A stretch of 64,000 nt of DNA from an uncultured Anaeromusa sp. GTDB lineage: Bacteria; Bacillota; Negativicutes; Anaeromusales; Anaeromusaceae. A program made the translations under genes and the position numbers. The stretch lies in contig NZ_OY781460.1 of the NCBI RefSeq assembly GCF_963676855.1, positions 1,287,501-1,351,500 on the forward strand. Reading direction: 5' to 3'. Shown in pieces: positions 49,701-58,386 of this stretch (the stretch's first letter is position 1; each line of letters begins with the position of its first letter). The notes beneath the pieces were generated by a model, which saw only the letters and a program-made list of their open reading frames with translations, did not search any database and was not told the DNA's origin.

Positions 49701-50923
49701 TGGAGGGGTATGCGGTCCGGCGCGAGCGCTGGTATGGATCGTTACAGGCTTTGTTTCCATGGGAGACTATTGCTGGAACTGAATATGCCTTAGCCTCCTG
49801 GACACCTGTCTTTCCACAACAATGTCAAGAACTGCAGGAGGCGGCGGAAGGCTTGGCCGCCTTATGGCATAAAGTGGCGCTGGTTGTTTCGCGCGGGGAC
49901 AGTCGGCTGTTGCGCTGGCTGGGGTTGCCTGCCGGTACGCGCGAGGCGATACGAGAAGCGCTGCAACTGCCTTGGTTGACGGCCTTGGGACGATTTGACT
50001 TTGTCTGGACTGAGGCAGGGTGGAAAGTGCTGGAATATAACTGCGATACCCCTAGCGGCGTGGTGGAAGCCTTGGCGGTGAACGGAAAGATTTGCGCTTG
50101 CGAAGGGCTAAAAAATCCGAATGAAGCCGGCGAAGCGCACTTGCGGAAGGCCCTTGCCGAGTCTCTACAAATAGGGCGTCACGCTGGTTTGACCGGTGCG
50201 GCTGCGTTCAGCGCATTGGGGAGTCACAGCGAAGACGCCGGTACGATGAAATATTGGCAATCGCTGGCGGCAGAAGGTGTGTTTGTGCCGCTGGAAGAAC
50301 TGCGGTATGAACGGGAGTCTTTGACTTCAGCCACTTCAGAGCGGATTGGCTGCTGGTTTCGTCTTCATCCATGGGAGATCATGGTGCGGGAATGCGCTGC
50401 TGATGGGTTTCCGACAGGGAAGCGCGTATTGGAGCTGGCGGCTTCCAAAAAACTCTTGGCGGTGAATCCGCCGCTGGCTTTGGTTGGTCAGTCCAAGGCG
50501 CTGCAGGCCCTTATTTGGCAGTTGTACGAGGCGGGGGAATTTTTGACACAACGGGAGCGGCAATTGGTGCGAACGTATATGCTGCCGACCTACCGGCAGA
50601 ATGTGTTTCTGGGGAGGTCTTCTTATGTGCGGAAACCTCTTTGGGGGCGAGAAGGCGGTGGCGTGACGCTGCATGCGGCAGACGGGAGCTTGCTGGTGGG
50701 GAGTCGTGGTAATTGGCATGGCGCTGCTGTTTATCAGCAAGCAGTGGAACTAGAGCGCATGCAGGTTATGACACGGAACGGATTGCAGGAAGGGCGGCGC
50801 CTTTGGGGCGTCTTTGTGGCTGGAGGCTCTTTTGCTGGGGTGTTGGTGCGCCTTGGTGAGGCCATTACTGACGACAGAGCGTGGATGACGCCAGTGTATT
50901 TGAGCAAGGAGGGAAGCGAATGA
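49700..50923 (+). CDS. Glutathionylspermidine synthase-like ATP-grasp enzyme
   Basis: 407 residues. Family features: GRFDFVWTEAGWKVLEYNCDTPSGVVEA in the N-terminal half, an ATP-grasp core including LLAVNPPLALVGQSKALQALI, FLGRSSYVRKPLWGREGGGV with nucleotide-phosphate contacts. In GspS the reaction joins a peptide acid to a polyamine. For the YjfC/YgiC subgroup, which lacks the amidase domain as here, the substrate is not known. It overlaps the lipoprotein gene start and the DUF350 start. Confidence 0.9.
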   Translation: MEGYAVRRERWYGSLQALFPWETIAGTEYALASWTPVFPQQCQELQEAAEGLAALWHKVALVVSRGDSRLLRWLGLPAGTREAIREALQLPWLTALGRFDFVWTEAGWKVLEYNCDTPSGVVEALAVNGKICACEGLKNPNEAGEAHLRKALAESLQIGRHAGLTGAAAFSALGSHSEDAGTMKYWQSLAAEGVFVPLEELRYERESLTSATSERIGCWFRLHPWEIMVRECAADGFPTGKRVLELAASKKLLAVNPPLALVGQSKALQALIWQLYEAGEFLTQRERQLVRTYMLPTYRQNVFLGRSSYVRKPLWGREGGGVTLHAADGSLLVGSRGNWHGAAVYQQAVELERMQVMTRNGLQEGRRLWGVFVAGGSFAGVLVRLGEAITDDRAWMTPVYLSKEGSE

Positions 50924-51366
50924 TGATGCTAACTATGCAAGGACAGTGGCCTCATGTTGTGAACTTTCTACTATATCTTTTGGTGGCGCTGCCTCTTTTA
51001 GGGATCGGCGTATGGCTTTTTGCCAGGCTGACTCCTTATAAAGAAGGCGAACTGTTGCATAACGGAGCGCAGGACGGGATGGCCGGACGTGCGGCGGAAG
51101 CGGCGGCGCATGATTTAGGAGGCAAGCTTCTGGGGCTGACGTTGGTTTTGGCTTCCGCTATTTTTCATTCCGTGCATATTTGGGATTTGCTCTTTTGGGG
51201 CGCTGTGGGTATTGTCAGCCAGGTGCTTGTGGCCAATCTTTTTGAAAGAATCACTCCGTACCAGGTAGCGCAGGAGATTCCCAAAGGGAATGTGGCTGTG
51301 GGAATTTTTTCAGCCCGCCTCAGCGTGGCGGCGGGGCTGCTGTTGGCAGCGTTGATCAGCTATTGA
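50920..51366 (+). CDS. DUF350 membrane protein
   Basis: 148 residues from ATG 50920, which overlaps the GspS stop and follows AAGGAGGG. Four helices in two repeats with the DUF350 pattern LLYLLVALPLLGIGVWLF and ELLHNGAQDGMAGRAAEAAAHDLGGKLLGL. The function is unknown, but it typically pairs with GspS-like ATP-grasp genes. Last gene of the operon; followed within a few bases by repeat copy D. Confidence 0.9.
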   Translation: MMMLTMQGQWPHVVNFLLYLLVALPLLGIGVWLFARLTPYKEGELLHNGAQDGMAGRAAEAAAHDLGGKLLGLTLVLASAIFHSVHIWDLLFWGAVGIVSQVLVANLFERITPYQVAQEIPKGNVAVGIFSARLSVAAGLLLAALISY

Positions 51367-51534
51367 GCGAGGTACTGATGCTTGGCTCACATACTTCGTC
51401 AGAATGGTCTTTTTTGCGGCAGCCCTTTGTCAGAAAGCCTCGGCAGAGCACCGCTCTGCTTGCGTTTTCTTTCGCGTTTGACGGAAAAAATCTTCATCCT
51501 GGCGAAGCGCTCGCTCAAGTATCATCTCCTCGAA
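51367..51534 (+). repeat. Dispersed structured repeat, copy D
   Basis: Starts right after the DUF350 stop. The left arm (GCGAGGTACTGATGCTTGG) and the right arm (complement of CGAGGAGATGATACTTGAG, ending 51532) are imperfectly paired; the core GTCAGAAAGCCTCGGCAG is at 51429-51446, the hairpin is GCAGAGC-ACC-GCTCTGC, and CTTTCGCGTTTGAC follows. The inner hairpin here is perfect where copies A and C have a mismatch. Confidence 0.75.
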
Positions 51535-51584
51535 ATTTGATTGGTAGATGAGTTGTTTTAAATAGAAGTTGGAGGATGGATAAT

Positions 51585-51890
51585 ATGGGAAGCAAAATTC
51601 AAAAAAACCGCAGTGATTCGGATATGTTTCAAGGGTATGTAGAGGAACGCTCTTTTGAGCACCAATGGTTGGGCGAGTCTACGCCGCAGCCGCGGCCGAC
51701 GGTAGGGCGCAAAGGAGGCAAAAACGCGGAAAGTGAATCGTTTTTGCCTGTAAAGGCGCGGGAAGAGCTGGAAAAGGCGTTGGTGGCCATTAAGCTAGAA
51801 TTATATAAAGAAGGCGTGCAAGAGTACCATTTGCAAGTGAAGCGAGCTGGTAACAGCGTTACTTTGACGGTGGCCCCAGGCAAGGGCTAA
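51585..51890 (+). CDS. Small protein of unknown function
   Basis: 101 residues from ATG 51585 (TTGGAGG 9 nt upstream; ATG 51576 touches the Shine-Dalgarno). Polar N-terminus, Pro/Gly-rich linker, C-terminal helix and beta hairpin ([18 protein letters not shown]). No family recognised. Eleven bp before the sigma-54 regulator, so probably co-transcribed with it. Confidence 0.65.
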   Translation: MGSKIQKNRSDSDMFQGYVEERSFEHQWLGESTPQPRPTVGRKGGKNAESESFLPVKAREELEKALVAIKLELYKEGVQEYHLQVKRAGNSVTLTVAPGKG

Positions 51891-51901
51891 CGGAGGATTT
51901 C

Positions 51902-53953
51902 ATGGCATACGAGCAGCGGATTGTTTTTCGACATCCCAAAGGACTTCATACCCGGGTGGCGGCTATGGTGGTGCAGCGCTTTCAGGAACTTAGGCAACGC
52001 TATGGTAGTGAGATTACTTTGCGCAAGGAAACAGGCAAAGTAGTGCCGGCTAATAATTTAATGCTGCTAGTGGGCCTGAAGGTGCGCGCCGGTGATGTCC
52101 TTTGGGTTGGAGCCGATGGTTCTGGGGCGCGCGAAGCGACTCAAGAGATGGGCGCATTTTTAGAAGGAGATTTCTCCTTGGCGGCGGCGCCTGCCTGGCA
52201 AGGCATGGATGCGGTACTGCAAGAGAACGCTTTTACGGCGGAGCAGATTTTTTACAGCATCGCCAGCGGTTTGATGGTGACGGACCAGGATGACCGCATT
52301 ACCGTATTTAACCCGGCTGCAGCACGCATTATGGGTGTGGCAGCGTCGGAAGTCATAGGCCGCAAGGTATATGAAGCCATTCCTGGTTCACGGTTGCATA
52401 TTGTCAACCAAACCGGCCAGGCAGAGTTGGGACAGCGCCAGCGTACAGGAGCTTCTGTAACGATTACCAATCGGACGCCGCTTATGATTGACGGCAAGGT
52501 TTGCGGTGCTGTGGCTGTTTTTGAGGATATTTCGATCTTAGAGCGCGTTTCCGGGGAATTGCAAGCGGTTAAAGAACTGAAAGAGCGTCTGCAGCTGATC
52601 TTAGAATCAGTTCAGGATGGCATTTGCGTCTTTGATAAGGAAGGCGTGATTACCTATGTCAATGACGCGTATGTGGCGATGTGCGGTGAAAGCCGTGAAG
52701 AACTTTTGGGACAGTGTGTAGGGGGGATTTCTCCCGGCGGTGGACGCAGTTTGATGCTGACAAGCGGCCAAGCGGTGTTGGGAAGCATCAGCCGCAAACG
52801 CAGCGGCGTGACGTTGATTTCGAATATTAATCCGATTTTTGTGGACGGCAGATTGACTGGCGGGCTGTCGGTCAGTAAGAATACGACGGAACTGCAATTG
52901 CTGGCGGACAAGCTGAACCAGGCGAATGCGCGGGCGGACTATTTGGAAGAAGAACTGCTCCGTACGAAGAGGCCTCATACGGCTTTTCGGAATTTCATTG
53001 GCCGCAGCGGTAAGGTGAGGGACTGTCTGGCGATGGCCTCAAAGGCGGCAGCGGCGCAGGCTACGGTGCTTATTCGCGGCGAAAGCGGCACTGGAAAGGA
53101 ACTGGTTGCCGAAGGTATTCATTATGCCAGCCCGCGAGCCCGAGGGCCGTTTATACGAGTTAACTGCGGCGCCATTCCCTCGGCTCTTTTAGAAAGTGAG
53201 CTTTTTGGACACGAGAAAGGCGCTTTTACTGGGGCCGTGAGGCGGAAATTGGGGCGGTTTGAACTGGCGGACGGCGGCAGTTTGTTTTTGGATGAAATTG
53301 GCGAAATGGACAAGACCATGCAAGTAAAGTTACTGCGGGCGTTGCAGCAGCGGGAGATTGAGCGAGTCGGCGGCGAAGAGACGGTGCGCGTGGACGTGAG
53401 AATTATTGCCGCAACGCATCGGGACCTTGAGGCTATGATGGCGGCCGGTGAATTTCGAGAGGATCTGTACTATCGCTTGAATGTAGTACCAGTGCTGTTG
53501 CCTCCATTACGAGAACGTAAAGAAGATATCCCGCTCTTGGCGGAGCACTTTTTAGAAAAGGTTTCCCAGCGCGAAGGATATTCCTGCCAAGGCTTTCAGA
53601 GAGAAGCTATTAAAGCGTTTCAAGAGTACAATTGGCCTGGTAATGTGCGGGAATTAGAGAATGTAGTAGAACGTATGGTGACGTTGACCGAAGGGGTTCA
53701 GTTGGGCTTGGAGGATTTACCGCTCTATTTGCGCCAGGAGATGGACGTGGCACCGGTTTTGCCGGCTTTGCGCCAGGAAAAGTCGCTGTTGCCCTGGGCG
53801 GAGTATGAAAAAAATATTATCGCTTTAGCGTTGGAACGCTGCGGCAGTTATAATGCCGCAGGCAAGGCGTTAGGGTTGACGCATAAAACCATAGCGGCGA
53901 AGGCTCGCAAGTATGGCTTGGAAAAACAGACATCTTGGGTAAAAACGGACTAG
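51902..53953 (+). CDS. Sigma-54 enhancer-binding protein with N-terminal HPr-like domain and PAS domains
   Basis: 683 residues. Residues 1-90 resemble HPr: [17 protein letters not shown] aligns with the HPr active-site region with His16 and Arg18 kept, and [18 protein letters not shown] aligns with the Ser46 helix region, although Ser is absent. Then two PAS-like domains (about 105-215, 222-340), an AAA+ domain with [14 protein letters not shown] at 440-445 and a C-terminal Fis-type HTH ([22 protein letters not shown]). It activates sigma-54 RNA polymerase. It lies right upstream of the dhaKLM-HPr-EI operon with its -24/-12 promoter, so the HPr-like domain may report PTS phosphorylation. That link is inferred. 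Confidence 0.9.
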   Translation: MAYEQRIVFRHPKGLHTRVAAMVVQRFQELRQRYGSEITLRKETGKVVPANNLMLLVGLKVRAGDVLWVGADGSGAREATQEMGAFLEGDFSLAAAPAWQGMDAVLQENAFTAEQIFYSIASGLMVTDQDDRITVFNPAAARIMGVAASEVIGRKVYEAIPGSRLHIVNQTGQAELGQRQRTGASVTITNRTPLMIDGKVCGAVAVFEDISILERVSGELQAVKELKERLQLILESVQDGICVFDKEGVITYVNDAYVAMCGESREELLGQCVGGISPGGGRSLMLTSGQAVLGSISRKRSGVTLISNINPIFVDGRLTGGLSVSKNTTELQLLADKLNQANARADYLEEELLRTKRPHTAFRNFIGRSGKVRDCLAMASKAAAAQATVLIRGESGTGKELVAEGIHYASPRARGPFIRVNCGAIPSALLESELFGHEKGAFTGAVRRKLGRFELADGGSLFLDEIGEMDKTMQVKLLRALQQREIERVGGEETVRVDVRIIAATHRDLEAMMAAGEFREDLYYRLNVVPVLLPPLRERKEDIPLLAEHFLEKVSQREGYSCQGFQREAIKAFQEYNWPGNVRELENVVERMVTLTEGVQLGLEDLPLYLRQEMDVAPVLPALRQEKSLLPWAEYEKNIIALALERCGSYNAAGKALGLTHKTIAAKARKYGLEKQTSWVKTD

Positions 53954-53954
53954 T

Positions 53955-54002
53955 TGTTCTTTTTTACCAACAAAAAACGAGATGTCTGTTCTTTTTTACC
54001 AA
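53955..54002 (+). promoter_or_regulatory. Paired 16-bp upstream activating sites
   Basis: TGTTCTTTTTTACCAA occurs exactly twice, at 53955-53970 and 53987-54002. The 32-bp interval is about three helical turns, so both lie on one DNA face. A near-complementary half-site (GGTAAAAACGGAC) ends the regulator gene. Located 40-90 bp upstream of the sigma-54 promoter, as expected for enhancer sites. Confidence 0.7.
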
Positions 54003-54042
54003 GAAGTAAAGGGAAAGGAGGCTTGATGGCAGCAAAAACGAG

Positions 54043-54059
54043 TTGGCATGGGTTTTGCT
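54043..54059 (+). promoter_or_regulatory. Sigma-54 promoter of the dha-PTS operon
   Basis: TTGGCATGGGTTTTGCT has GG at 54045-54046 and GC at 54057-54058, ten bases apart, matching TGGCAC-N5-TTGC closely. It lies about 56 bp before dhaK. Confidence 0.9.
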
Positions 54060-54114
54060 ATTATACTCTACGGAAACGGCAAGCCGGTCAGACCGGCGGA
54101 AGGGAGAATTAAGG

Positions 54115-55113
54115 ATGAAAAAAGTCATTAATGTACCCGAGCAAGTTGTAGAGGAAATGCTTCAGGGGGTTGTCTCGGCACATCCTCAATATGTGCGTCG
54201 TGTAGAGGGCTTTGACATTATCGTGCGCGCCCAGGCTCCTGTAAAGGGTAAGGTGGCCTTGGTCAGCGGCGGCGGCAGCGGCCATGAGCCGTCTCATGGC
54301 GGTTTTGTCGGTAAAGGCATGCTGGATGGAGCCGTAGCTGGAGCGGTGTTTACATCTCCAACCCCTGATCAAGTATATGAAGCGGTGAAAGCGGTAGACG
54401 GCGGTAAAGGAGTCCTGCTGGTTATTAAAAACTATACCGGCGATATCATGAATTTCGAAATGGCTGCGGAAATGGCGGATGCTGACGGCATAAAAGTGGA
54501 AAAAGTGGTTGTCAACGATGACGTAGCTGTAGAAAACAGCACTTGGACTACCGGGCGTCGCGGCATTGCCGGAACAGTGTTTGTGCATAAAATTGCCGGT
54601 GCCAAGGCGGAAACAGGCGCTTCCTTGGAGGAAGTCAAAACCGTAGCGGAAAAGGTTGTTGCCAATGTGCGCTCCATGGGGATGGCGCTGGCGCCTTGCA
54701 CCGTGCCGGCGGCAGGCAAGCCTAGCTTTGTTTTGGGCGAAGACGAAATGGAAATCGGCATGGGTATTCACGGCGAACCGGGTACGCATCGCGAAACCGT
54801 GAAAAAGGCGGATGAAATTGCGGCGCATTTGCTCGATAAAATTTTTGCCGATATTGCTTTGGCTGCAGGAGACGAAGTGGCTGTGCTGGTTAACGGCCTG
54901 GGCGCTACGCCGTTGATGGAGCTGTACATTGTGAACCGTAAGGTGGCGGAAACGTTGGCTGCTAAAGGGATCAAAACTACCAAGACCTTTGTGGGCAACT
55001 ACATGACTTCCCTGGAAATGGCCGGATTCTCCATTACTTTGTTGAAATTGGATGCGGAACTAAAAGCGTTACTGTTGGCCCCGGCGGATACGCCGGCTTT
55101 GGTACAGTTTTAA
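54115..55113 (+). CDS. dhaK: Dihydroxyacetone kinase subunit K
   Basis: 332 residues from ATG 54115; the longer frame reaching into the sigma-54 promoter is not translated. Substrate-binding features: SGGGSGHEPSHGGFVGKGML, and His219 in GMGIHGEPG, which forms a hemiaminal with dihydroxyacetone. With DhaL and DhaM it phosphorylates dihydroxyacetone using PEP via the PTS. First gene of the sigma-54 operon. Confidence 0.96.
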   Translation: MKKVINVPEQVVEEMLQGVVSAHPQYVRRVEGFDIIVRAQAPVKGKVALVSGGGSGHEPSHGGFVGKGMLDGAVAGAVFTSPTPDQVYEAVKAVDGGKGVLLVIKNYTGDIMNFEMAAEMADADGIKVEKVVVNDDVAVENSTWTTGRRGIAGTVFVHKIAGAKAETGASLEEVKTVAEKVVANVRSMGMALAPCTVPAAGKPSFVLGEDEMEIGMGIHGEPGTHRETVKKADEIAAHLLDKIFADIALAAGDEVAVLVNGLGATPLMELYIVNRKVAETLAAKGIKTTKTFVGNYMTSLEMAGFSITLLKLDAELKALLLAPADTPALVQF

Positions 55114-55227
55114 AAGTTCTATGTAACCACTTGGTGCGAAACCGCTGGTTTCCTGGCGGTAGAGAAAAGGGTGCTGGCAGCGGGTGAGAGCACCCGCTGC
55201 TTTTCTTCAAACGGACGATGGGAGGAA

Positions 55228-55860
55228 ACGAGAATGAATACGAAAACAACAGAACTCATCAATGCGGTGGGAGCTATGGTAATAGAGGAAAAACAATTTT
55301 TGACGGACTTGGATGCGGCTATTGGTGATGGTGATCATGGCATTAATATGGCCCGTGGCTTTGAGGCGGTTAAAACGAAACTGGCCGGAGCGCCTGAAGG
55401 CGATGTCGGCGCGGCGCTGAAACTGGTGGGCATGACCTTGATTTCTACGGTGGGCGGCGCAGCAGGGCCGTTATATGGTACGGCGTTTTTGAGGGCGGCC
55501 GGCGCGGCGCAAGGAAAAGAGCTGGTCGACGAAGAAACGGCGCAGAAAATGCTGGAAGCGGCAGTCGGCGGGATTAAAGAACGCGGCAAGGCAACGCGAG
55601 GGGAAAAGACCATTCTAGATGCTCTGGAGCCTGCAACGGAGGCGTTTACACAGGCCAGAGAAGATGGCAAGACCATGCTGGAATGTTTGGAAGCGGCCCA
55701 AACCGCTGCGGCGGCTGGGGTTGAGTACACTAAAACCATTATTGCTACTAAGGGGCGCGCCAGCTATCTGGGCGAACGCAGCATCGGTCATCAAGATCCC
55801 GGCGCTACTTCGACAACCTTGATGCTGCAGACTTTGTACCGGCAATTGGCCGAGAAATAG
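55228..55860 (+). CDS. dhaL: Dihydroxyacetone kinase subunit L (ADP-binding)
   Basis: About 210 residues. I place the start at ATG 55234 or close by (GGGAGGAAACGAGA precedes MNTKTTELINAVG), so the coding region begins within a few bases of the given start. Features: DAAIGDGDHGINMARG with Asp Mg ligands, LISTVGGAAGPLYGTAFL, and GRASYLGERSIGHQDPGATS. It carries a bound ADP that is rephosphorylated by DhaM. About 110 bp after dhaK. Confidence 0.93.
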   Translation, partial: TRMNTKTTELINAVGAMVIEEKQFLTDLDAAIGDGDHGINMARGFEAVKTKLAGAPEGDVGAALKLVGMTLISTVGGAAGPLYGTAFLRAAGAAQGKELVDEETAQKMLEAAVGGIKERGKATRGEKTILDALEPATEAFTQAREDGKTMLECLEAAQTAAAAGVEYTKTIIATKGRASYLGERSIGHQDPGATSTTLMLQTLYRQLAEK

Positions 55861-55870
55861 GAGGGATAGC

Positions 55871-56263
55871 ATGGTAGGCATTGTAATCGTATCCCATAGC
55901 GCCAAAGTAGCGGAGGGAATTTGTGAAATGGCAGCGCAGATGGCGCGAGCGGAACAGAAGATTTTGGCCGCTGGCGGCACGGCGGACGGCGGTATTGGCA
56001 CTGATGCGACGATGGTAGCGGAGCGCATTGCGCAGGCGGATGTGGGGGAAGGTGTGGTGATTTTAGCCGACCTGGGAAGTGCGGTACTCAGCGCGGAAAC
56101 GGCGCTAGAATTTTTGGATGAAAAATTGCGCAAGCGCGTACAGATAGCAGATGCGCCGATTTTAGAAGGCGCTATCAGCGCGGCGGTTGAAGCATCTTTG
56201 GGGAGTTCGTTGGCTTCGGTGGTGGCAACCGCAGAAGGCGCCAGGGAATTGCATAAGTTATAG
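55871..56263 (+). CDS. dhaM: PTS-dependent dihydroxyacetone kinase phosphotransferase DhaM
   Basis: 130 residues, just the EIIA-mannose-type domain: IVSHSAKVAEG with His9, MAAQMARAEQKILAAGG, ILADLGSAVLSAE. It takes phosphate from HPr and passes it to DhaL-ADP. E. coli DhaM adds HPr and EI-like domains in one chain; here they are separate neighbouring genes. 10 bp after dhaL. Confidence 0.95.
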   Translation: MVGIVIVSHSAKVAEGICEMAAQMARAEQKILAAGGTADGGIGTDATMVAERIAQADVGEGVVILADLGSAVLSAETALEFLDEKLRKRVQIADAPILEGAISAAVEASLGSSLASVVATAEGARELHKL

Positions 56264-56284
56264 GAATAGAAGGGGAGAATTCAT

Positions 56285-56548
56285 ATGGAAGCAATTGTTC
56301 AGATTACAAATCCCACAGGCTTGCATGCTAGGCCGGCGGCGCAGTTTGTGCAGCAGGCGGCCAAATTTAAAAGCAAAGTTATCATAGAAGGCAATGGTAA
56401 AAGCGCCGACGCTAAGAGCATTTTGGGCGTTATGTCGCTAGGTGTGACCAAGAATGCGGAGTTGAAGATTTCCGCGACTGGCGAAGACGAAGCCGCTTGC
56501 GTACAAGCACTAGTGGAGCTGGTGGAACGTCGTTTCGGAGAGGAGTAA
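56285..56548 (+). CDS. ptsH: Phosphocarrier protein HPr
   Basis: 87 residues. Active site TGLHARPAA with His14 and Arg16; the regulatory Ser region KSILGVMSLG with Ser45 is also intact. It carries phosphate from Enzyme I to DhaM. AAGGGGAG precedes the ATG. Its presence in the dha operon implies a dedicated or additional phosphate relay. Confidence 0.95.
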   Translation: MEAIVQITNPTGLHARPAAQFVQQAAKFKSKVIIEGNGKSADAKSILGVMSLGVTKNAELKISATGEDEAACVQALVELVERRFGEE

Positions 56549-56552
56549 GAAG

Positions 56553-58268
56553 ATGGAAAAGCTGCAAGGGCTAGCTGTGGTGCCTGGCAGCGCCATGGGG
56601 CCGCTTTTGGTGTTGCGAGATGAACTGGCGGCGGCATTAAAGACGTATGCGCCAGCGGCAACAGAGGAAGAACTAAAAAAACTAGAGTCAGCAACGGCGA
56701 TAGCGGCGATGCAACTGGAAGAGGCGGCTGGCCGCTGCAGAGAAGCCGGCCAAAACGAGCAGGCAGGAATTTTAGAGGCGCATCAATTGATGGCCCAGGA
56801 TGCGGCCTTGCTGACAGCGATGCAAGAGGCGGTCAGTGGTGGCGCTCCGGCGGCGGCGCTAGAGGCCAGCGAACAGTATGCGGCCATGTTTGAGGCCATG
56901 GATGACGCCTATTTGCGGGAGCGTGCAGCCGATGTGCGCGATGTCGGCAAACGTATCGCCAGGGTTTTGCTGGGGTTACAGGAGATTAAGCCTGCAGAGG
57001 GCGGTGCTGTATTAGCGGCGGAGGATTTAGAGCCGTCATATTTGGCAGCATTGCCAGCCGGAGCGGTAAAAGCGGTTTTGCTGGGACAGGGCAGCACGAC
57101 GTCTCATGCGGTGATTATTGCTAAAGCCCGGGGAATTCCGGCTATTGTGGGCTTAAATGAAGTGTTGCCCCGTTTGGTTAGCGGTCAGGAAGTCTTTGTG
57201 GATGCGGGGCGCGGGGAGATCTGGGTGGAGCCGGATGCGAAAACATGCGAACAGGCTTTGGCGCAGATTCAACGGGAAGCAGAGCAGCTCGAACGCGATT
57301 TGTCGCTGGCGGGTGAAGCGGCAGTGACGGCGGACGGTCTGAAAATGATCTTGGCGGCTAATATCGGTTCGCCTCAAGATATGGAGAACTCTGTACGGTA
57401 TGGTGCGGAAGGGGTTGGCCTTTTTCGTACGGAATTTCTTTTTATGGGCCATGAGCAGGCGCCGGACGAAGAAGAACAGTATCAGGCGTATAAAGCGGCC
57501 ATTGAAGGCTGCCAAGGGGCGCTGTGCGTCATTCGGACGATGGACATTGGCGGCGATAAGCCCTTGCATTATTTGCAAGTTCCCAAAGAAGATAATCCGT
57601 TCTTGGGCTGGCGGGCCATTCGAATCAGTCTGGAGCGGGAGGATCTGTTCTTACCGCAGTTAAAAGCCATCCTGCGAGCGGCGGTACATGGCAAGGCTGC
57701 TATTATGCTGCCCATGGTGAGTCAGGTAGAGGAGATTCGTCAAGCTCGGTTGGCCTTGCAGCGCGCTTGCGAAGTGCTGCAAAAGGAAGGGAAATCCTTT
57801 GTAGCAGATATACCGCTGGGTATCATGGTGGAGACGCCAGCGGCGGCAGCTATGGCACCGTTATTGGCGCAGGAATGTGATTTTTTCAGTATCGGTACAA
57901 ACGATCTGGTGCAATACACGTTGGCGGTAGATCGGGGCAATCCTAAAATCAGCAATCTTTACAGTCATTTTCATCCAGCGGTACTGCGCTTGATTCAGCA
58001 GACGGCGCAAGCGGCGCACGAGGCCGGCATTTGGGTCGGTATGTGTGGTGAAATGGCTGGCGATCCTCTGGCGACGCCGTTATTGGTGGCCATGGGTTTT
58101 GACGAGCTCAGTATGAGCGCTCCGGCGCTGCCTCGCGTGAAGGAACGGGTTCGCTCTTTGTCTCGGCAAGAAGCGGACGATTTATTGGAGCAGGCTTTGC
58201 ACCTGAAAGAAAGCGTTGCGATTCGTGAACTCCTACGTCGAAATATGGAACAAGAATCAAAAGGCTAA
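56553..58268 (+). CDS. ptsI: PTS Enzyme I (phosphoenolpyruvate-protein phosphotransferase)
   Basis: 571 residues, full length. Active-site His185 in GSTTSHAVIIAKARGIPAIVG, then the PEP-binding barrel with GVGLFRTEFLFM, RTMDIGGDKPLHYL, LPMVS and the C-terminal GMCGEMAGDP. It autophosphorylates from PEP and passes phosphate to HPr. 4 bp after ptsH; the operon ends at the terminator 58336-58364. Confidence 0.96.
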   Translation: MEKLQGLAVVPGSAMGPLLVLRDELAAALKTYAPAATEEELKKLESATAIAAMQLEEAAGRCREAGQNEQAGILEAHQLMAQDAALLTAMQEAVSGGAPAAALEASEQYAAMFEAMDDAYLRERAADVRDVGKRIARVLLGLQEIKPAEGGAVLAAEDLEPSYLAALPAGAVKAVLLGQGSTTSHAVIIAKARGIPAIVGLNEVLPRLVSGQEVFVDAGRGEIWVEPDAKTCEQALAQIQREAEQLERDLSLAGEAAVTADGLKMILAANIGSPQDMENSVRYGAEGVGLFRTEFLFMGHEQAPDEEEQYQAYKAAIEGCQGALCVIRTMDIGGDKPLHYLQVPKEDNPFLGWRAIRISLEREDLFLPQLKAILRAAVHGKAAIMLPMVSQVEEIRQARLALQRACEVLQKEGKSFVADIPLGIMVETPAAAAMAPLLAQECDFFSIGTNDLVQYTLAVDRGNPKISNLYSHFHPAVLRLIQQTAQAAHEAGIWVGMCGEMAGDPLATPLLVAMGFDELSMSAPALPRVKERVRSLSRQEADDLLEQALHLKESVAIRELLRRNMEQESKG

Positions 58269-58335
58269 GTATTGAAAAGACGTTGCAAAGACGTTATAAT
58301 TAGAGCAGTATTTTAGATAAGATAACGGCAGTGTG

Positions 58336-58364
58336 GCCGCCTTGAGTAATCAAGGCGGCTTTTT
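58336..58364 (+). terminator. Intrinsic terminator of the dha-PTS operon
   Basis: GCCGCCTTGA-GTAA-TCAAGGCGGC followed by TTTTT, between ptsI and the second regulator gene. Confidence 0.9.
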
Positions 58365-58386
58365 GTCTTTGCAGGGAGGGTGCGAG

